Source of the DNA: Beta vulgaris subsp. vulgaris
Lineage: Eukaryota > Streptophyta > Magnoliopsida > Caryophyllales > Amaranthaceae
NCBI RefSeq assembly: GCF_026745355.1
Contig: NC_079204.1
Span: forward strand, 5,637,103 to 5,701,102
Direction: 5' to 3'
DNA length: 64,000 nucleotides
Translations under genes and position numbers: made by a program
Shown: piece by piece, positions 41,476 to 54,741 of the stretch
How positions within the stretch are numbered: position 1 is the first letter of the stretch
How the letters are laid out: each line of letters opens with the position of its first letter
The notes under the pieces: generated by a model
What the model was told of the DNA's origin: nothing
The model's database searches: none
The model's input: only the letters and a program-made list of their open reading frames with translations

Positions 41476-41705
41476 CTCCTTTTGTTTCAAAATATAAGGC
41501 ATTCACGCTTTACGAAAATTTGCTTTGATCATAAATATCTCTTAATTATGATAAATAAAAATTATACCGTTGGATTCGTCTTGAAAAATACTATAATAAT
41601 ATTATTTTTTAAAATTTTCTATCAACATAATTTGAGAGTAAATAACGGTCAAAATTCGACCTCGAACATCGTGTGTGCCTTATATTGTGAATTAAACGGA
41701 GGGAG
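41476..41705. mobile_element. Stowaway-like MITE
   Basis: Ends CTCCTTTTGTTTCAAAATATAAGGCA and TGCCTTATATTGTGAATTAAACGGAGGGAG are long inverted repeats, with TA outside each end (41474-41475 and 41706-41707). It has no coding capacity. Confidence 0.82.
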
Positions 41706-41707
41706 TA

Positions 41708-42942
41708 TGACTGTATGAGTTTAAGCTAGCAAATTAAATAACACACTTTTCCATGATTAATTCAAGTGAAGGGGACAAGCAAGAGGGTAAACAAGTTTGT
41801 AATATAAGGAAATTTGAGAGGATAATGAACAACAATATGGTCATAGATCTTCTGTAAAAAAAAAAATTGAATAGAGAATGTTTCATGTTTGTTAAGAACT
41901 ACACTTTCATCAAATTACTAATGTTACAAAAGAGTAGGAACATAATGGGGAGACACCCAACTAAAGGGATTTTTCAGACGATGACATCCATTAATTGTTC
42001 CAATAATTAGTTACGAGAAAATAAACTCAGTTACAATTACCATATGATGGTGTTTAAATTTCATTTATGAGCGAAAAAAAATTATCTATACAACAAAAAT
42101 CCAAAATTAACGTTGAAATAAATAGCCGTTAAAAACATAAAAATGTATTAATATGAAACATAGCCTCAAAAAACATTCACAAATCACAACATCGCCAAGT
42201 TCAAAAAGAACTAGTTTGTTATAAGAAAATGGGAAAGAAGGTGCAAAATGCGTTACATAGTAGAATTGCATTATACTTTGCCTCTAATTAAAGCAACTGC
42301 CTAAGAATAACTAAACAAAATTCCTATAAAAGGTCATACCTATTATCTAAATTAGAAACTTTTATGAACTTGTTTCCTTTAACCTTATTTCTAACATCTA
42401 TTCAGTTCTACAAAAGAAGGTAATGAGAAACTTTTATTCCTACAAGACAATAAAGAGAGCTTTTTATGAACTTCCCTCTTTTTAACTTATTCCTTACATT
42501 TATGTAACAGTTTAAAAGAAAGGACCTTAAACTTTATTGTTATGATCAATCCAAATATGAAAACTTGGGATGACAGCTATCAAATTAGCATTCATATCAA
42601 GACACCAAAATGTAATGCACCTCGTGTATTGTTTTGGCTAGTACTCCTATATAAGTCTTGATCCTCTAAGATAAGACCATCCATGCAAGCTAGAGACTCT
42701 TTAGACCAATGACCTTGATATGTACATGCATGAGTTACATATGTGATCGTGGATTATTTTAGATCCTACATAATTAGTAAAACTATAATAATTTTAGTGC
42801 ACATTATATCTTTGAAGTAAAGTAAGGTAATTTTGTAATTTAACATTTACTATGGCTTAACAAGGAAAAAAAATTAGTGGGTAATCCACCTACTAGATAG
42901 ACATTAATTAATAGTGAATTACAACTCAACAGAGTTAATTGC
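41708..42942. other. Intergenic, nothing recognised
   Basis: AT-rich, with no supported feature. Confidence 0.4.
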
Positions 42943-42944
42943 TA

Positions 42945-43193
42945 ACCTCTGTTCTAAATAGGAGCTACAGTTTGATTTTCACGATTGCCAACACACGACT
43001 TTGACCATTAATATATCTAATTATATATTTATAAAAGTTATAAAAAGTTAATATTATGAAAATAGTCATTGAAACAAATCTAATCACATTTTATATCATC
43101 ATTTTTGTTTTCATATATCAAAAAATAGGATCAAAGTGAGGTGTGTGAACAGTGCAAAAGTTAAAATATTGCACTAAAAAGAAACAGTGAAAG
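42945..43193. mobile_element. Stowaway-like MITE
   Basis: The left part (CCTCTGTTCTAAATAGGAGCTACAGTTTGATTTTCACGATTGCC) and the right part (GAGGTGTGTGAACAGTGCAAAAG, ATTGCACTAAAAAGAAACAGTGAAAG) are the ends of a widespread plant Stowaway type. They are eroded and bounded by TA. The TAA microsatellite starts directly after it. Confidence 0.65.
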
Positions 43194-43214
43194 TATTATT
43201 TTTATTTGTCTATT

Positions 43215-43227
43215 TCTAGTAATAATA

Positions 43228-43258
<31 letters not shown>

Positions 43259-43500
43259 TAGTAGTAATAATAATGATAATAATAATAATAATAGTAGTAG
43301 TAATAATAAAAATAAAAATAATAATGATCAAAACAATAGTGATAATATTAATAATAAAATAATAAACAATAATAATAAGAAATAAATAATAATAAATAAT
43401 AAAATAATAATAATTAATCATAATAAGATAATTATAATTATAAATAATAATAAGCACATCAATAATAATATGAAGATAACTATAATAATAATATCAAATC
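43215..43500. repeat. TAA trinucleotide microsatellite
   Basis: About 285 bases made mainly of TAA/AAT repeats, with TAG and other interruptions. The isoleucine-rich minus-strand ORF over it is an artefact of the repeat. Confidence 0.95.
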
Positions 43501-45944
43501 AAAATAATAATTAAAATATTAAGTTAAGCTAAAATAAACTAAACTGAATTGAAGTGAGCTGAACTAAACTAAAAATAACAGCAGTAAGTCCCCTTTTTAA
43601 CAACTAGGTGCATAATCAACCTCTTCCTTTCTCAGAGGACCAGAGGGCCAGACCCCCCACTCTTCTCCCTTTAAAAAATGCACATATTGATATTGGTGCT
43701 CTTCCCATGAAGAAACAGCTAGCATACAATTGTGTATTTTAGTAGTTTAATTAGTTGGACATACATCTACCGTTATATTGTGTCTCGAGATTTGGTAGAT
43801 TATTTCGAGGACCATACTACTACTACTACTAAATCATTAATTCTTAAATTTTACGAGTCAGTCTTTTTATTGCAATTACCTCCCAATTTGAAGGAATCTG
43901 CATTACGAAAAGACATGGTGATTGGTGCATCACTGCATCGTGCATGGCGAAGACGTACTTTGACCTTTTAACCCCGGCGGCCACGGGCCAATATTCTCTC
44001 TACGCTTATCATTTCACTTGTAGTAGAAGTATATGAATAAGATGTTATCATTAAAAAAAAAAAAAGTTATTGCTATTCAATAAGTAAGTCAATATATATA
44101 TTTTTATAAATAAATGAATAAAATAAAATTGATAATTAGAAAGTTTTGTTCTTGAAAGATACACCTAATTTATCACTTTGAATAACCGAAAGGAGCTGTG
44201 GATTACTACAAATATTGATCTACATAGAAGAATTAACAAGACGCCTTAATTCGGCCATGTAAGATGTTGCTCTATTTTTCTTCGCAACAAACATGTTTAA
44301 TCTCTCAATGCTCGTAATGTTGTAAAAGTAATTTGATGTCGATGATTGGAGTGTTCTATTGGCTTTTGACTGAGTTGACACTTGTAAATTGTCGTCTTCG
44401 ATTAGAATTCTTGAGATGCCTTGATTGATTACAGCATGAATGCCTTTTGTGAAATGTTATCATTTCTCTTAAACATGCTATGTAGCACTGAATTTATTTT
44501 GCAATGCTAAGGGAATTTTTTCCAAGTGCACTATTAAAGCATTTTTTGTTCCTAATTGAACATTGTTGTTAGGAAAAGTTTAACAAATTAGCTTTTCTTT
44601 TTGTAAGAAACTTGAAAACATATACTTCTATTTTAAATTAAATGCATCACAACTTTAATTTTTACATTATTTGCTTACTATCAAAATTTCACCACATAGT
44701 TTATGAAAAAGAGACAATCTCACTCTAAATTACATTGTGGCTAATCCAATAATTAATTTCAAATTAGATATTAGTTGAAGACATTTTGTTTCTATTAATC
44801 TTTAGAATTTATTTTGGAAAAAGAAATATTGAAGTTACATTAATAATACAAGGATTAAGGTGCCCACCTTTCCAATATATATATGGATTATATCATATAT
44901 ATTTTTGACAATTCAGATGAAGTTTGGATTAGAACACCACTAAAGGATTAACATGAACCATTTTAACTAATAAAATAAGTTTTAATCAATAACAAAAAGT
45001 CCGATAAGATGTAATCGGTTATGGTTGTACAAATAAGTTCTAATCGAAAAAAATCGATTTTAATCAATTTCAATAAGTACAAATTAGTTTCCATTAAAAA
45101 AATCAATATTATTAGTTAAAGTATTTCAATCAAATAGAAATTGAGTAAAAAACTAAATATCACCATTTTTTGGTGGTTGAATAAGGCCAAAAATTTAATA
45201 AAGCCAAGTTTTGAATACTCAATTCTTGATTAAAAGTTGAATTTTCAATCATCATCTACATGCTTATAAACGCGCGCGCACACATCCACATAATATCTAC
45301 CAAATGTAATATGCAAAACAATTACGGGGTCAGGTCTCTATCAACCTCAATCAATTTTCCTTCCAGACCGAATTGACCTGAAATACTTTATATATACGTA
45401 ACTCCAAGAAAAATCTTCGTCTTGAAAAACAGTTATAAAGGAATCTAATTATAATAAGTTGGATTGAAGCCCAAAAATACATATGAACGCACCAAGTAAG
45501 AATAAAAGAAATACCTCCCCACATAAGTCATAACACATTAGTATTTAGTACAGTGCTCCTTTTTGTTAGTAACATTACCAAACCAAATTTATATGGGAAA
45601 GAGCAGAAAAAGCGGGTAAGTCAGGAAAAAAAAAACCTGAAAAATAAAAGAAGAAGCAACCTGAAAAGAAAAACAACCAATCACAAAAAAAAGAAGAAAA
45701 TCAAATCCAATCAAATCAAATAAATTGTAGTAGAAAAAAGAGGACTCCTTCGTCTGTAAGTCAGAAAAAGGTCACAAACTCACACAACTGTGCCAAATTG
45801 GCTTTCTCTCACTCTCTTATTTCTCTAACTTTTGTTTAAAATAATGGAGTAATTGATCAATCAATTGGTAGTATTATAGAAAGTTATAATATTTGCTTTA
45901 AATTTCTTATTGAAGTTAACGTCAACCAATGCATAATAAAGCTC
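43501..45944. other. Intergenic and upstream region of the AAA ATPase gene
   Basis: A short CTGAACTAAACT-type piece at 43525-43580 resembles the pentamer MITE family, and a CGCGCGCG run lies at about 45271-45280. Otherwise there is AT-rich DNA, and no second gene is recognised before the TATA box at 45945. Confidence 0.45.
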
Positions 45945-45952
45945 TATAAATA
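45945..45952 (+). promoter_or_regulatory. TATA box of the AAA ATPase gene
   Basis: TATAAATA stands about 305 bases before the start codon. A transcript start near 45975 would give a 5' UTR of about 275 bases, which fits the pyrimidine-rich leader seen at 46080-46120. Called by motif and position. Confidence 0.55.
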
Positions 45953-46251
45953 GGAGGAGATAACACTCACAACAAATTGCAAAGTTTCATACAAACCAAT
46001 AACCATTGCTTGTGAATTAACACACCACCAAACCAAACCCACCCAAAAAAGCAAAAGCCCACATTTTTGGTGTTGATTTCCTGTCTCTTTCTTTCTCTCT
46101 CTTCATTCTTCCCCTAATTTTTCAGCAAAAACAAAACTACCCATTTCATCAAATCCTTTTATTCTATGATAATTTCACTCACATTTTTGTAATTTCAATA
46201 AAAGATTGAATCTTTTTGGTGGGTTTTTTTTTTGAAAAAGAAGATAAATTA

Positions 46252-49200
46252 ATGGAGCAAAAAAGTTTTCTTTTATCTGCATTAAGTGTTGGTGTTGGTG
46301 TTGGTGTTGGCCTTGGGATTGCTTCTGGCCAAACAGTTGGTAAATGGATTGGTTCAAATGCTACCTTGGATAGCATTTCTGCTGATCAAATTGAAAATGA
46401 ATTATTGAGGTTGATTGTTGATGGCAAGGAAACTAAAGTTACTTTTGATGAGTTTCCTTATTTTCTAAGGTAATTTTTTTTTTCTCTCTTTGTAATATTT
46501 CCTATTTTGAAGTATGTTTTTGTTCATGATTTCCCAAGTTTATGATTTTGTGTGTTAATCATCCTTCATGAAAAAAATATGACTAAAATTTTGGATAGAG
46601 TTGTGGATAAAGATTGTGACTTTATTTTGTGGGTAGGTAGGTGAGTTCATTTTGTTGAGTGGATTATTCATGGAGTTGGGTATTTTTATGATGGATATTT
46701 TTGTTTTTTGAGCTTTTGGTTTTTATAATCTTTGGGTTATGTGAATCTGATAGCTTTTTGAATCCTATATGCTGAAAATCTTGTATTGAAGTGGGTTTTT
46801 ATGCAAATATTAGAACATTTTAAAGTATTTATTAATAGATCCTTTTAAAATGTATTCTTTTCTTTTTGTAAGATTATATTCTCTAGTTCCAGTAGTTTTA
46901 TGTGTGATTCTGGATGATTATTGACAAGGATTGAATATGATCTTAGATATTTTCATGATTTTTGTTGGTTAAAGATGGCCTTGTGTGCAAAAAGAAAAAC
47001 ATCTGGACTCTTGTATTGATTTATGTGAAAACTTTTTTTTAGAATATTATCAATATGATCCGAGGAATAGTTTCTGTTCAATTGGCTAAATATTATTGTA
47101 AAAGATGGAAGTAATACTAAGTATATTCCTGCTCAACTCCAGGGAGATTTTTTCTTGTTCCCTGTGACAACTTGATCTTTACTGTTTGGTTTTTTGTGGG
47201 TAAATCAGTAATTATTGTTTAAAGCTGCTTAAGATAAGAGGTGGAAGATCAACTCGAAATTGAAGTTGGTTAACTGATAAATTTTGGGGTTAGTTTGATT
47301 CAGTTTAGTTAGTTATTCATGTTGCAAGATTTGTTGGATTGCTAAAAATGATTCTGATGTTGATGATAACTTGCAATATTCTTTAGTGAATGCTTCAGCT
47401 TTTCTGTTAGTTAGCTTCCGTATGTCAGTTGCTTAAAAGTTAAACCGAAATTGCGTAATGTTTGAGCAATGATCTGATTAACAATGATCTGATTAAGATA
47501 ATTTCTTATAAACCATCTTAATCAAGAGTTAAAGTTATGGGGCATGAAAGAATTATTCACCATAAGTTCAATCCAAATCCACTTAGAAAAATGAAGATGA
47601 TTCATGATCTTGGAACTATGGGTCGTCAGGGATTTCGTAGTAAAGGATAAGGATGTTGTATATTGCTATCAAGATAGCAAGATCTTGTTGGTTTAGTTGT
47701 TTCTGACAATTGTTGTTTTATGATGTTGGGAACAGTGAGCAAACCCGAATGCTATTGACAAGCGCTGCATATGTTCATTTGAAGCATGCTGAAGTTTCTA
47801 AGTTCACTAGGAATCTGTCACCCGGAAGCAGGGCAATTCTGCTTTCAGGGCCAGCTGGTATGCGATCTTTTTGTTTCCCTTGAGTAATTTCTTCTGTTAT
47901 ATTTCCATGGAATTTTCCCCATGTTGTTGCTTCTAACTAGTTAGTACCTGATTTACTTTCTTCTCCTGTTGCAGAACTTTATCAGCAGTTGCTTGCTAAA
48001 GCACTGGCTCACTACTTTGATGCGAAGTTGTTACTGTTGGATGTTGTCGACTTTTCCATGAAGGTGATTATCTCAGATTGAAACTACAAATTTATGATGT
48101 GATGAACTTTCAGTTTCACTAATGTCTATTTGATTTTGGTTCGTGCAGATGCAGAACAAGTATGGCTGCAACAAGAAGGAAACTGTAAGCTCACACTTCA
48201 CTATTACAAATTCAGGATTTTTTTCATTTCTGGATATCATGCCAATTAATCTGAACATGTGATATACTTTGCTTAAAGGAGTTTTAAAGTTTTTCGTAAA
48301 GTAGGGTCTTTTAAACTCTAATATTGTTAGCAAATGCCCTGCTTCGTTTGTGTAGCAACCTTGAGGCAGAAATTTTCCTTCACAATTTTCTTTGTCTAGG
48401 GTGTTTGTGTGGTTTTAATATTGTATTTACTGGAGAAATGAAGCTTTTCTTTAATAAAAATTTCATGATTATTTGTTGTATTTTCGCTCACCTTTTTGTT
48501 TGTTCTTTGCTTTAGCGCATGACAAGGTCCATTTCGGAAGCAACATTAGGACGTATGTCCAGCTTGCTAGGTTCCTTCTCTGTCCTTCCTCCAAGGGAAG
48601 TACCTAAAGGTATTAATTTCAGCAACTCTGTACTGAAATTATTTGTCTTTAAAGTATGAGGGCTAAATTTGCTTTTATTCAAGATATGAAGACTCTATTC
48701 TACCACTAATATAATGTTCAGGCCATTGTTTTCCATCTTTGTATTATTTCGAGCTAGTAGTTCTTACAATAGTTTCTTTCAGGAACATTGCGTAGGCAAG
48801 CTAGCACCACAGACATCAATTCTAGGTATAATACCTTTGTTCTTGTTGTTGTTGGATTATTAAAAAGAGAAGTGTTCAGCTATTCCATATTAGTATGTTA
48901 GTTCTAAGCTTGCACATCTACGCAGGGCTGGGGATGCTGCCAGTTGCCCTCCAAAGCATCGTAGGAATGCCTCAACATCAACTGATTTAAGTAGCATTGC
49001 TTCTCAATCTGCTACAACAAGTTTCCCTCCAAAGCGCACAAACAACTGGTCTTTTGATGAGAAACTGTTTCTACAAGCACTTTACAAGGTAACTTCTTCA
49101 GATTTTTGTGTTTTCTGTTCTGTGCTTTTAAGATACTACTTCCACTGAATCATATGACACATAAAGCTAAGAATATTATATTACATTCGAACTGCAGGTC

Positions 49201-51652
49201 TTAGTCACCGCATCAGAAAAGAATCCTATCATATTATATGTCAGGGACATTGAAAGGCTACTGCTTCAATCAGAGAGGCTATACAATTTGTTTGACAAAT
49301 TGTTGAAGAAGATGACGGGTTCAGTCTTGGTGCTTGGGTCACGTATGTTAGATGCAAATTCTGAGTATGAACAAGTGGATGATCGGCTTACCTTGTTGTT
49401 CCCTTACAACATTGACATCAGGCCTCCAGATGATGAGAGTAACCTTGTTAACTGGAATTCTCAACTAGAAGAGGACATGAAGATGATCCAATTTCAGGAT
49501 ACCAGGAACCACATTGCTGAGATTCTTGCAGCTAATGATCTTGTTTGTGATGATCTGGGTTCCATCTGCCATTCAGACACAATAACCCTCAGTGATCATA
49601 TTGATGAAGTTGTGATGTCTGCAATATCTTACCATTTAATGAACAATAAGGAGCCTGATTACCGCAATGGGAAGCTGGTTATATCTTCTACGAGTTTGGC
49701 CCATGGCTTGAGTATATTCCAAGAAGGAAAAAAGATGGGCGTGGCTAAGATGGAAACAAATGGTGAAACTGGAAAGGTTTGTTTTCTTATTTATAAATAA
49801 TGAAATTATACATGCTACCAGACAACCAGGTTTACGGAGGTGTACTTCAAATGCTGAGTTCCTTTTCATTGGCTAAAAATTTTAGGCAACGGATGATGCT
49901 GGTGCAGTGAAGTCAGATGGGAAGTCTGAAAGTTCTGGTGCTGATAACAAAGGTGATGACAAATCACTTCCCCCGACAAAGAATGCTGAAAATCCGGCCC
50001 CTGTGAAGGTAAGTTGAATGTTATAGATAGTTTTACAAAATAATATGACAGTAATAAATGCATTTTTACTGAAAACGTGATCATATTGAACAGGAAGTGG
50101 CCCCGGACAATGAGTTTGAGAAACGCATAAGGCCGGAGGTGATTCCTGCGAATGAGATAGGAGTTACATTCAACGATATTGGATCTCTGGAGGAGACTAA
50201 GGAATCTCTTCAGGAACTAGTGATGCTTCCCCTAAGAAGGCCAGACCTGTTCAAAGGTGGGCTTTTGAAGCCTTGCAGAGGTGTGCTGCTCTTTGGCCCT
50301 CCTGGTACTGGTAAAACTATGTTGGCTAAGGCTATTGCCAATGAAGCTGGGGCGAGCTTCATCAATGTCTCGATGTCCACCATCACTTCAAAATGGTTTG
50401 GTGAAGATGAAAAGAATGTCCGGGCATTGTTCACACTTGCAGCTAAAGTGTCTCCCACTATTATCTTTGTTGATGAGGTGGATAGTATGCTTGGGCAGCG
50501 TACCAGGGTTGGGGAGCACGAAGCCATGAGGAAAATCAAGAACGAGTTCATGACACATTGGGATGGACTCATGACCAAACCCGGGGAACAGATTCTTGTT
50601 CTTGCTGCTACCAACAGGCCATTTGACCTTGATGAAGCCATTATTAGGCGATTTGAGCGCAGGTTTGTTCATCAAATCTGTATTCTCTCAAGCCAATTGA
50701 TGTCTAAGTGTATCAGTCTTCTTTTTTGTCATGTCTCATTACAAATTCCCATGAACAAGTTTTCATCACCTGAATTTTGCTGAACTGAACTTAATCTGAA
50801 CTTATTGTAACTTATTATAACTAATCTAAGCTTATTTTACCTAAAATTTATATTTTTAAGGTGAAGAGAATGCACTTTAACTCTCAAAATCTTTTTCATT
50901 ACAGGATAATGGTGGGTTTGCCAAGCACTGAGAATAGGGAGAAGATCTTAAAAACTCTTTTGTCAAAAGAGAAAGCAGAGAATGTTGACTTCCGTGAGCT
51001 TGCCACCATGACTGAAGGATACACTGGAAGTGATCTTAAGGTTTGAAGCGCCTCATCAATGGTTTAAATACAGTGTGGTATGTTATTGTCACTTCCAACT
51101 CATATCCTAACCTTTGTTACATCTGTTTGACAGAATCTCTGTATCACTGCTGCATACCGGCCTGTTCGTGAGCTGATCCAGAGGGAGAGAAAGAAGGATT
51201 TGGTTAGTACTTGTTTTTGGGAATTCCCCTTTTTTTCCCTTGAAGTTCTCCAAAAAGCTTTAAGTCCTTATCTCAACTACTAATGTAAATTACAGGCAAG
51301 GAAGAAGAAAGCCCAAGAGAATAACAACGATTCAACTGATGCTTCATCTGAGACAAAAGAACCTGAGAAGGAGGAAGAGCCAATTGTTTTGAGAGCTTTG
51401 AACATGGAAGATCTGAGGCAAGCAAAGAATCAGGTAATGAATTGTGAAACTAATGAGCATGGTCTAGACATATTTACTTAGAAATAAGGTTGGTTATATG
51501 ATGACTTATTAAACTTGCACCTGGTGCATGATCTGCAGGTTGCTGCTAGTTTTGCTTCAGAGGGTGCAGTGATGAATGAACTGAAGCAGTGGAACGAGCT
51601 GTATGGAGAAGGCGGTTCAAGGAAAAAGGAGCAGCTTACTTACTTCTTATAG
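46252..51652 (+). CDS. AAA ATPase, Msp1/spastin/katanin-like plant family (14 exons, 830 aa)
   Basis: Exons: 46252-46469, 47736-47857, 47975-48063, 48149-48184, 48516-48609, 48783-48825, 48926-49088, 49198-49776, 49886-50008, 50094-50662, 50905-51040, 51134-51202, 51296-51433, 51539-51652. All junctions are GT/AG and in phase, giving 830 residues, close to Arabidopsis DAA1-type proteins as I recall them. Residues 6-30 are a Gly/Val-rich hydrophobic stretch, possibly a membrane anchor. The AAA module has Walker A GPPGTGKT (557-564), Walker B IIFVDE (612-617), sensor-1 AATN (about 660) and arginines RRFERR (674-679). Such proteins are ATP-driven unfoldases or severing enzymes; the substrate is unknown. 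The ATG was chosen because MEQK opens this family; an in-frame TTG upstream is not a start. Confidence 0.92.
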
Positions 51653-52914
51653 AAATGGCCGTCCTTTTTCACACATTCAGAGCATCCTATTCTTACGCTT
51701 TCCTATAAAGCTCGAAGAGAACTCCCACAAACAGCTCTAGTTCTGAAGATATGTTTCCATAGGGAGGAAGTTTACTTGAAAGCTCTGTTGCTAGAGTCCT
51801 CTTTGGTATGGATATATATAATCTCAAAGCATCAAAAAAAAAAGGCTTGAATTTAGTGTAGTTTGTATTTCTTGCTGGTGCATTGGTGGTCGAGTGAAAG
51901 TGAGTTCTAGTTTGATGCAATGTGGGTTCACATTCTACATACCATATTCTATGTAAGAGTTAATTTGCTCATGCTCTATCTTTACAAGAGCCTATGCAAT
52001 GTAGTATGTAATTAGGTTTCTAGAAAATGAACAACTTATAAAATTTCTCTTAATTTTTATGGTGTAATTTATGTATCAGTTACTGTGGCAGTTGCCCTTT
52101 GTACATTATGTCTTATTTAACTCTTCTTATTCTGTTTCTACTACTTGATTTACATTACTAGACGCCTAATGCTTAGTACATAAGCTGGTGGGCAAACTTC
52201 TTTGTTTAAAATGAGGCTAGCTCTAAGAAAATGATTATCTATTAGAGAGCTTACTAGCTATGTTACTCAAAATTGGAGAAAGTGTCTATTCAGATAGGGG
52301 GGTTCGTGTGCTGGACTCATTCATTTCGTAGAAATTTGTAAGTTTTTGGTTTTTGAAGAAGTGCTCAAGTGTCGTGTTGTGTCGACATGACACCTGGAGG
52401 TATTAAAGTTACACAACTTGTTAATTTCAGAATGAGGCTTGCCAAGTTTATAACTTTGATATACCTATTATAGGAATCTTGTTAACTTATTAAGGGACAT
52501 ATTTCGCCAAGATTTGAAATTGAAAAGGGTGTAATACCATTTTAGTTGAGGTCGTGGTACACAAAATTTGAGCATCACAATTCACAATGATGAACTTGAG
52601 TTCCTCTTTGCTCACTAAAAGGCTAGAATTGCAACACCATATAAAGGGGTGGATAAATAACATGATCGCCACTTGTTCGAGGATGCGCTAAGTGTATCTT
52701 GTAAGTGCAATGAATTGTGGTGAATTGATTTGCTATTCTTATGCTACCTTAAAGATGAACCTTGAATGAGTCAATTATGTTCTGATTTGAAATATTCATT
52801 TTGCGCTCTTTTAGTTTATTTTTGTGATTAGTAACATGTTATTAAAATTAACAATCAAATAAGACCTTAATGTTAAGATAGCTTTTGTTTGATAAAACAC
52901 AATCTCAATTTTAA
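51653..52914. other. 3' UTR of the AAA gene and intergenic DNA
   Basis: The first 300-400 bases probably hold the 3' UTR. No further gene is recognised. Confidence 0.45.
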
Positions 52915-52928
52915 TTGGCAGCAAACTT

Positions 52929-53128
52929 TTTTTTTTTTTTTTGGTGAACCATACCCGGTTTCCGAAATCCATTTTTTGGATCCCGACTAATCCGGATTCG
53001 AGCCGGGTCAGGCCCCAATTGGGGGGAAAGCTCTCCCAACACACTCTGCTGCGTTCCCAGGGCTCGAACTCGAGACCTCTGGTTAAGCTAGAACAACTCC
53101 CTTACCAGTTGATCTAAGCATGTGTTGG
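52929..53128 (-). mobile_element. tRNA-derived SINE
   Basis: On the minus strand it opens with a tRNA-like head: A box TTAGATCAACTGGTAAGG and B box GTCTCGAGTTCGAGCC. A GC-richer body follows and it ends in an A18 tail. A perfect 14-base duplication, TTGGCAGCAAACTT, flanks it (52915-52928 and 53129-53142). The clean duplication and long tail indicate a young copy. Confidence 0.92.
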
Positions 53129-53142
53129 TTGGCAGCAAACTT

Positions 53143-54069
53143 ATAAGACAAAGAATTGGAGATAGCTATTACGGAAAATGGAAGATTGGGTCCATTCAGC
53201 GAAATCTATTATTCAAATAGTGCTAGTCGGGGAAAAAATTATTACTTGTTTTTATACTCGCGGTCAAATAGGTAGTGGAGATTGAAGAGAGATAAAGAAA
53301 TCTCAATCCACAAAGAAACATCAATGATGTAAACTGGTAGAATGATAATTGGCACTCTTACAAAAAGGTGCCAAAATGAAAATCTATCATGAATCTCCCG
53401 CATAATTTTATTTATAGATATATCAAGATCCAATAGCATTCTAATATTAGTATGATTCTTGACAAAGTACATTTGCAAGTCATAGTTTATAACACTCAAA
53501 TCTCAATAACCTTTGATACATAATTCAAAACATAAAAAGAAAATTACACTATCCATGAAGACTTGTATGCATTAAAATAAGTTTCTTCATGTCATATAAT
53601 TATACAACCTATATAAATAGAATTTATTTTAATCATATAATTTATCAACCTATAAAATCTAAACATTCACATAAATAACAACCTATTTTAACTCTTTACT
53701 TTTAATTCATTCATTAGAACAAATACAACAAAGATATTATAACACCATTATGACGATAAAGTAACCTAAATTGTTGAATGATGGGGCAATACAAAACTTA
53801 AATGGTGCACACACTAGTACATAAAGTATGATGCGCACATGTACATGAATAATAAGTCAAATGTACGTAAATAACAAGCCAAAGGAACATATGTACATGG
53901 ATAACAAACTAAATTTACAATTGAATATATGTACATCTATTGTCGGTACATGTTCATGGATATCGATCTCTATGTGCATAATCTAATCTTTTATGTTTAT
54001 CATGTATATGGTTCTCTTCCTACGTACGTGTATATTAGTTTGTATGTACTGATTTGGGTGAAAAAATTG
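53143..54069. other. Intergenic, nothing recognised
   Basis: AT-rich. Bases 53795-53960 repeat GTACAT/ATGTAC motifs, but no element ends are visible. Confidence 0.4.
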
Positions 54070-54077
54070 GCAAATCC

Positions 54078-54529
54078 TAGAGGTGATCAAGATTAGCCCG
54101 GCAATTTTGGGCACGTTTTTTCGGCCCAACCCGATTTTTTGGACCAAATAATCCAGGCAACAAGTAACCTAGATTTGGAAAAATAGGTCAAATTTCGACC
54201 GGTTCGAAAATGACTCAAAAAGCCCACTAGTATCGGTCTGAAATACCGACCTTTAGCGCGGGTTTTTCAGCCCGAACCTCAGCCCAACCGGTAACTTTAG
54301 CCCGAAACAAGCCATTTTTTTTTTAAGGAAAATGATATACATAACCCTTAGGGCTACGTATAAGAAACTTAAAATGGAAATAAAAACTTGAATCAAACAT
54401 TTATTACCTCAAATGATGTGTAATTTTTCTTGAATTCTCAAATTATTTCCATTTTAAAAAAATGTATTTAATGCTTATCCTTAACCCTAAAGGCTACATA
54501 TAACATTAGCCTTTTTTTAATCACCTCTA
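54078..54529. mobile_element. hAT-type element with a nested inverted-repeat insertion
   Basis: Ends TAGAGGTGATCAA and TTAATCACCTCTA are inverted repeats; GCAAATCC and CTAAATCC outside them (54070-54077 and 54530-54537) match at six of eight positions. The left half is rich in GGCCC/CCCGA motifs like other plant hAT derivatives. The right half (about 54330-54515) is a second inverted repeat (ATGATATACATAACCCTTAGGGC versus CCTAAAGGCTACATATAACATT), probably another MITE inserted into the first. Confidence 0.6.
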
Positions 54530-54741
54530 CTAAATCCCCAAAACCAAAATATTGGAACTTTAATTTCGCCAAGCAACCACCTTAACCACCACCACCGCCA
54601 AAAAACGTGTGCGCCCGCCATCATCACCAATCTCTCTTCTTCTTAGTTATGAAATGGGCAAGCTAATAACAACACTAATCTTACTCTTCCTAATTCACAG
54701 TTGATCGTAAATCTCCTCAATTTCATCGCAAAACCCTAAAA

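Noticed and set aside
43161..43457. Minus-strand ORF of Ile/Tyr/Thr, possible membrane peptide
   Set aside because: It is a translation of the TAA microsatellite.
46216..46251. Upstream in-frame extension of the AAA ATPase
   Set aside because: It begins with TTG, and the family's conserved start is the ATG at 46252.
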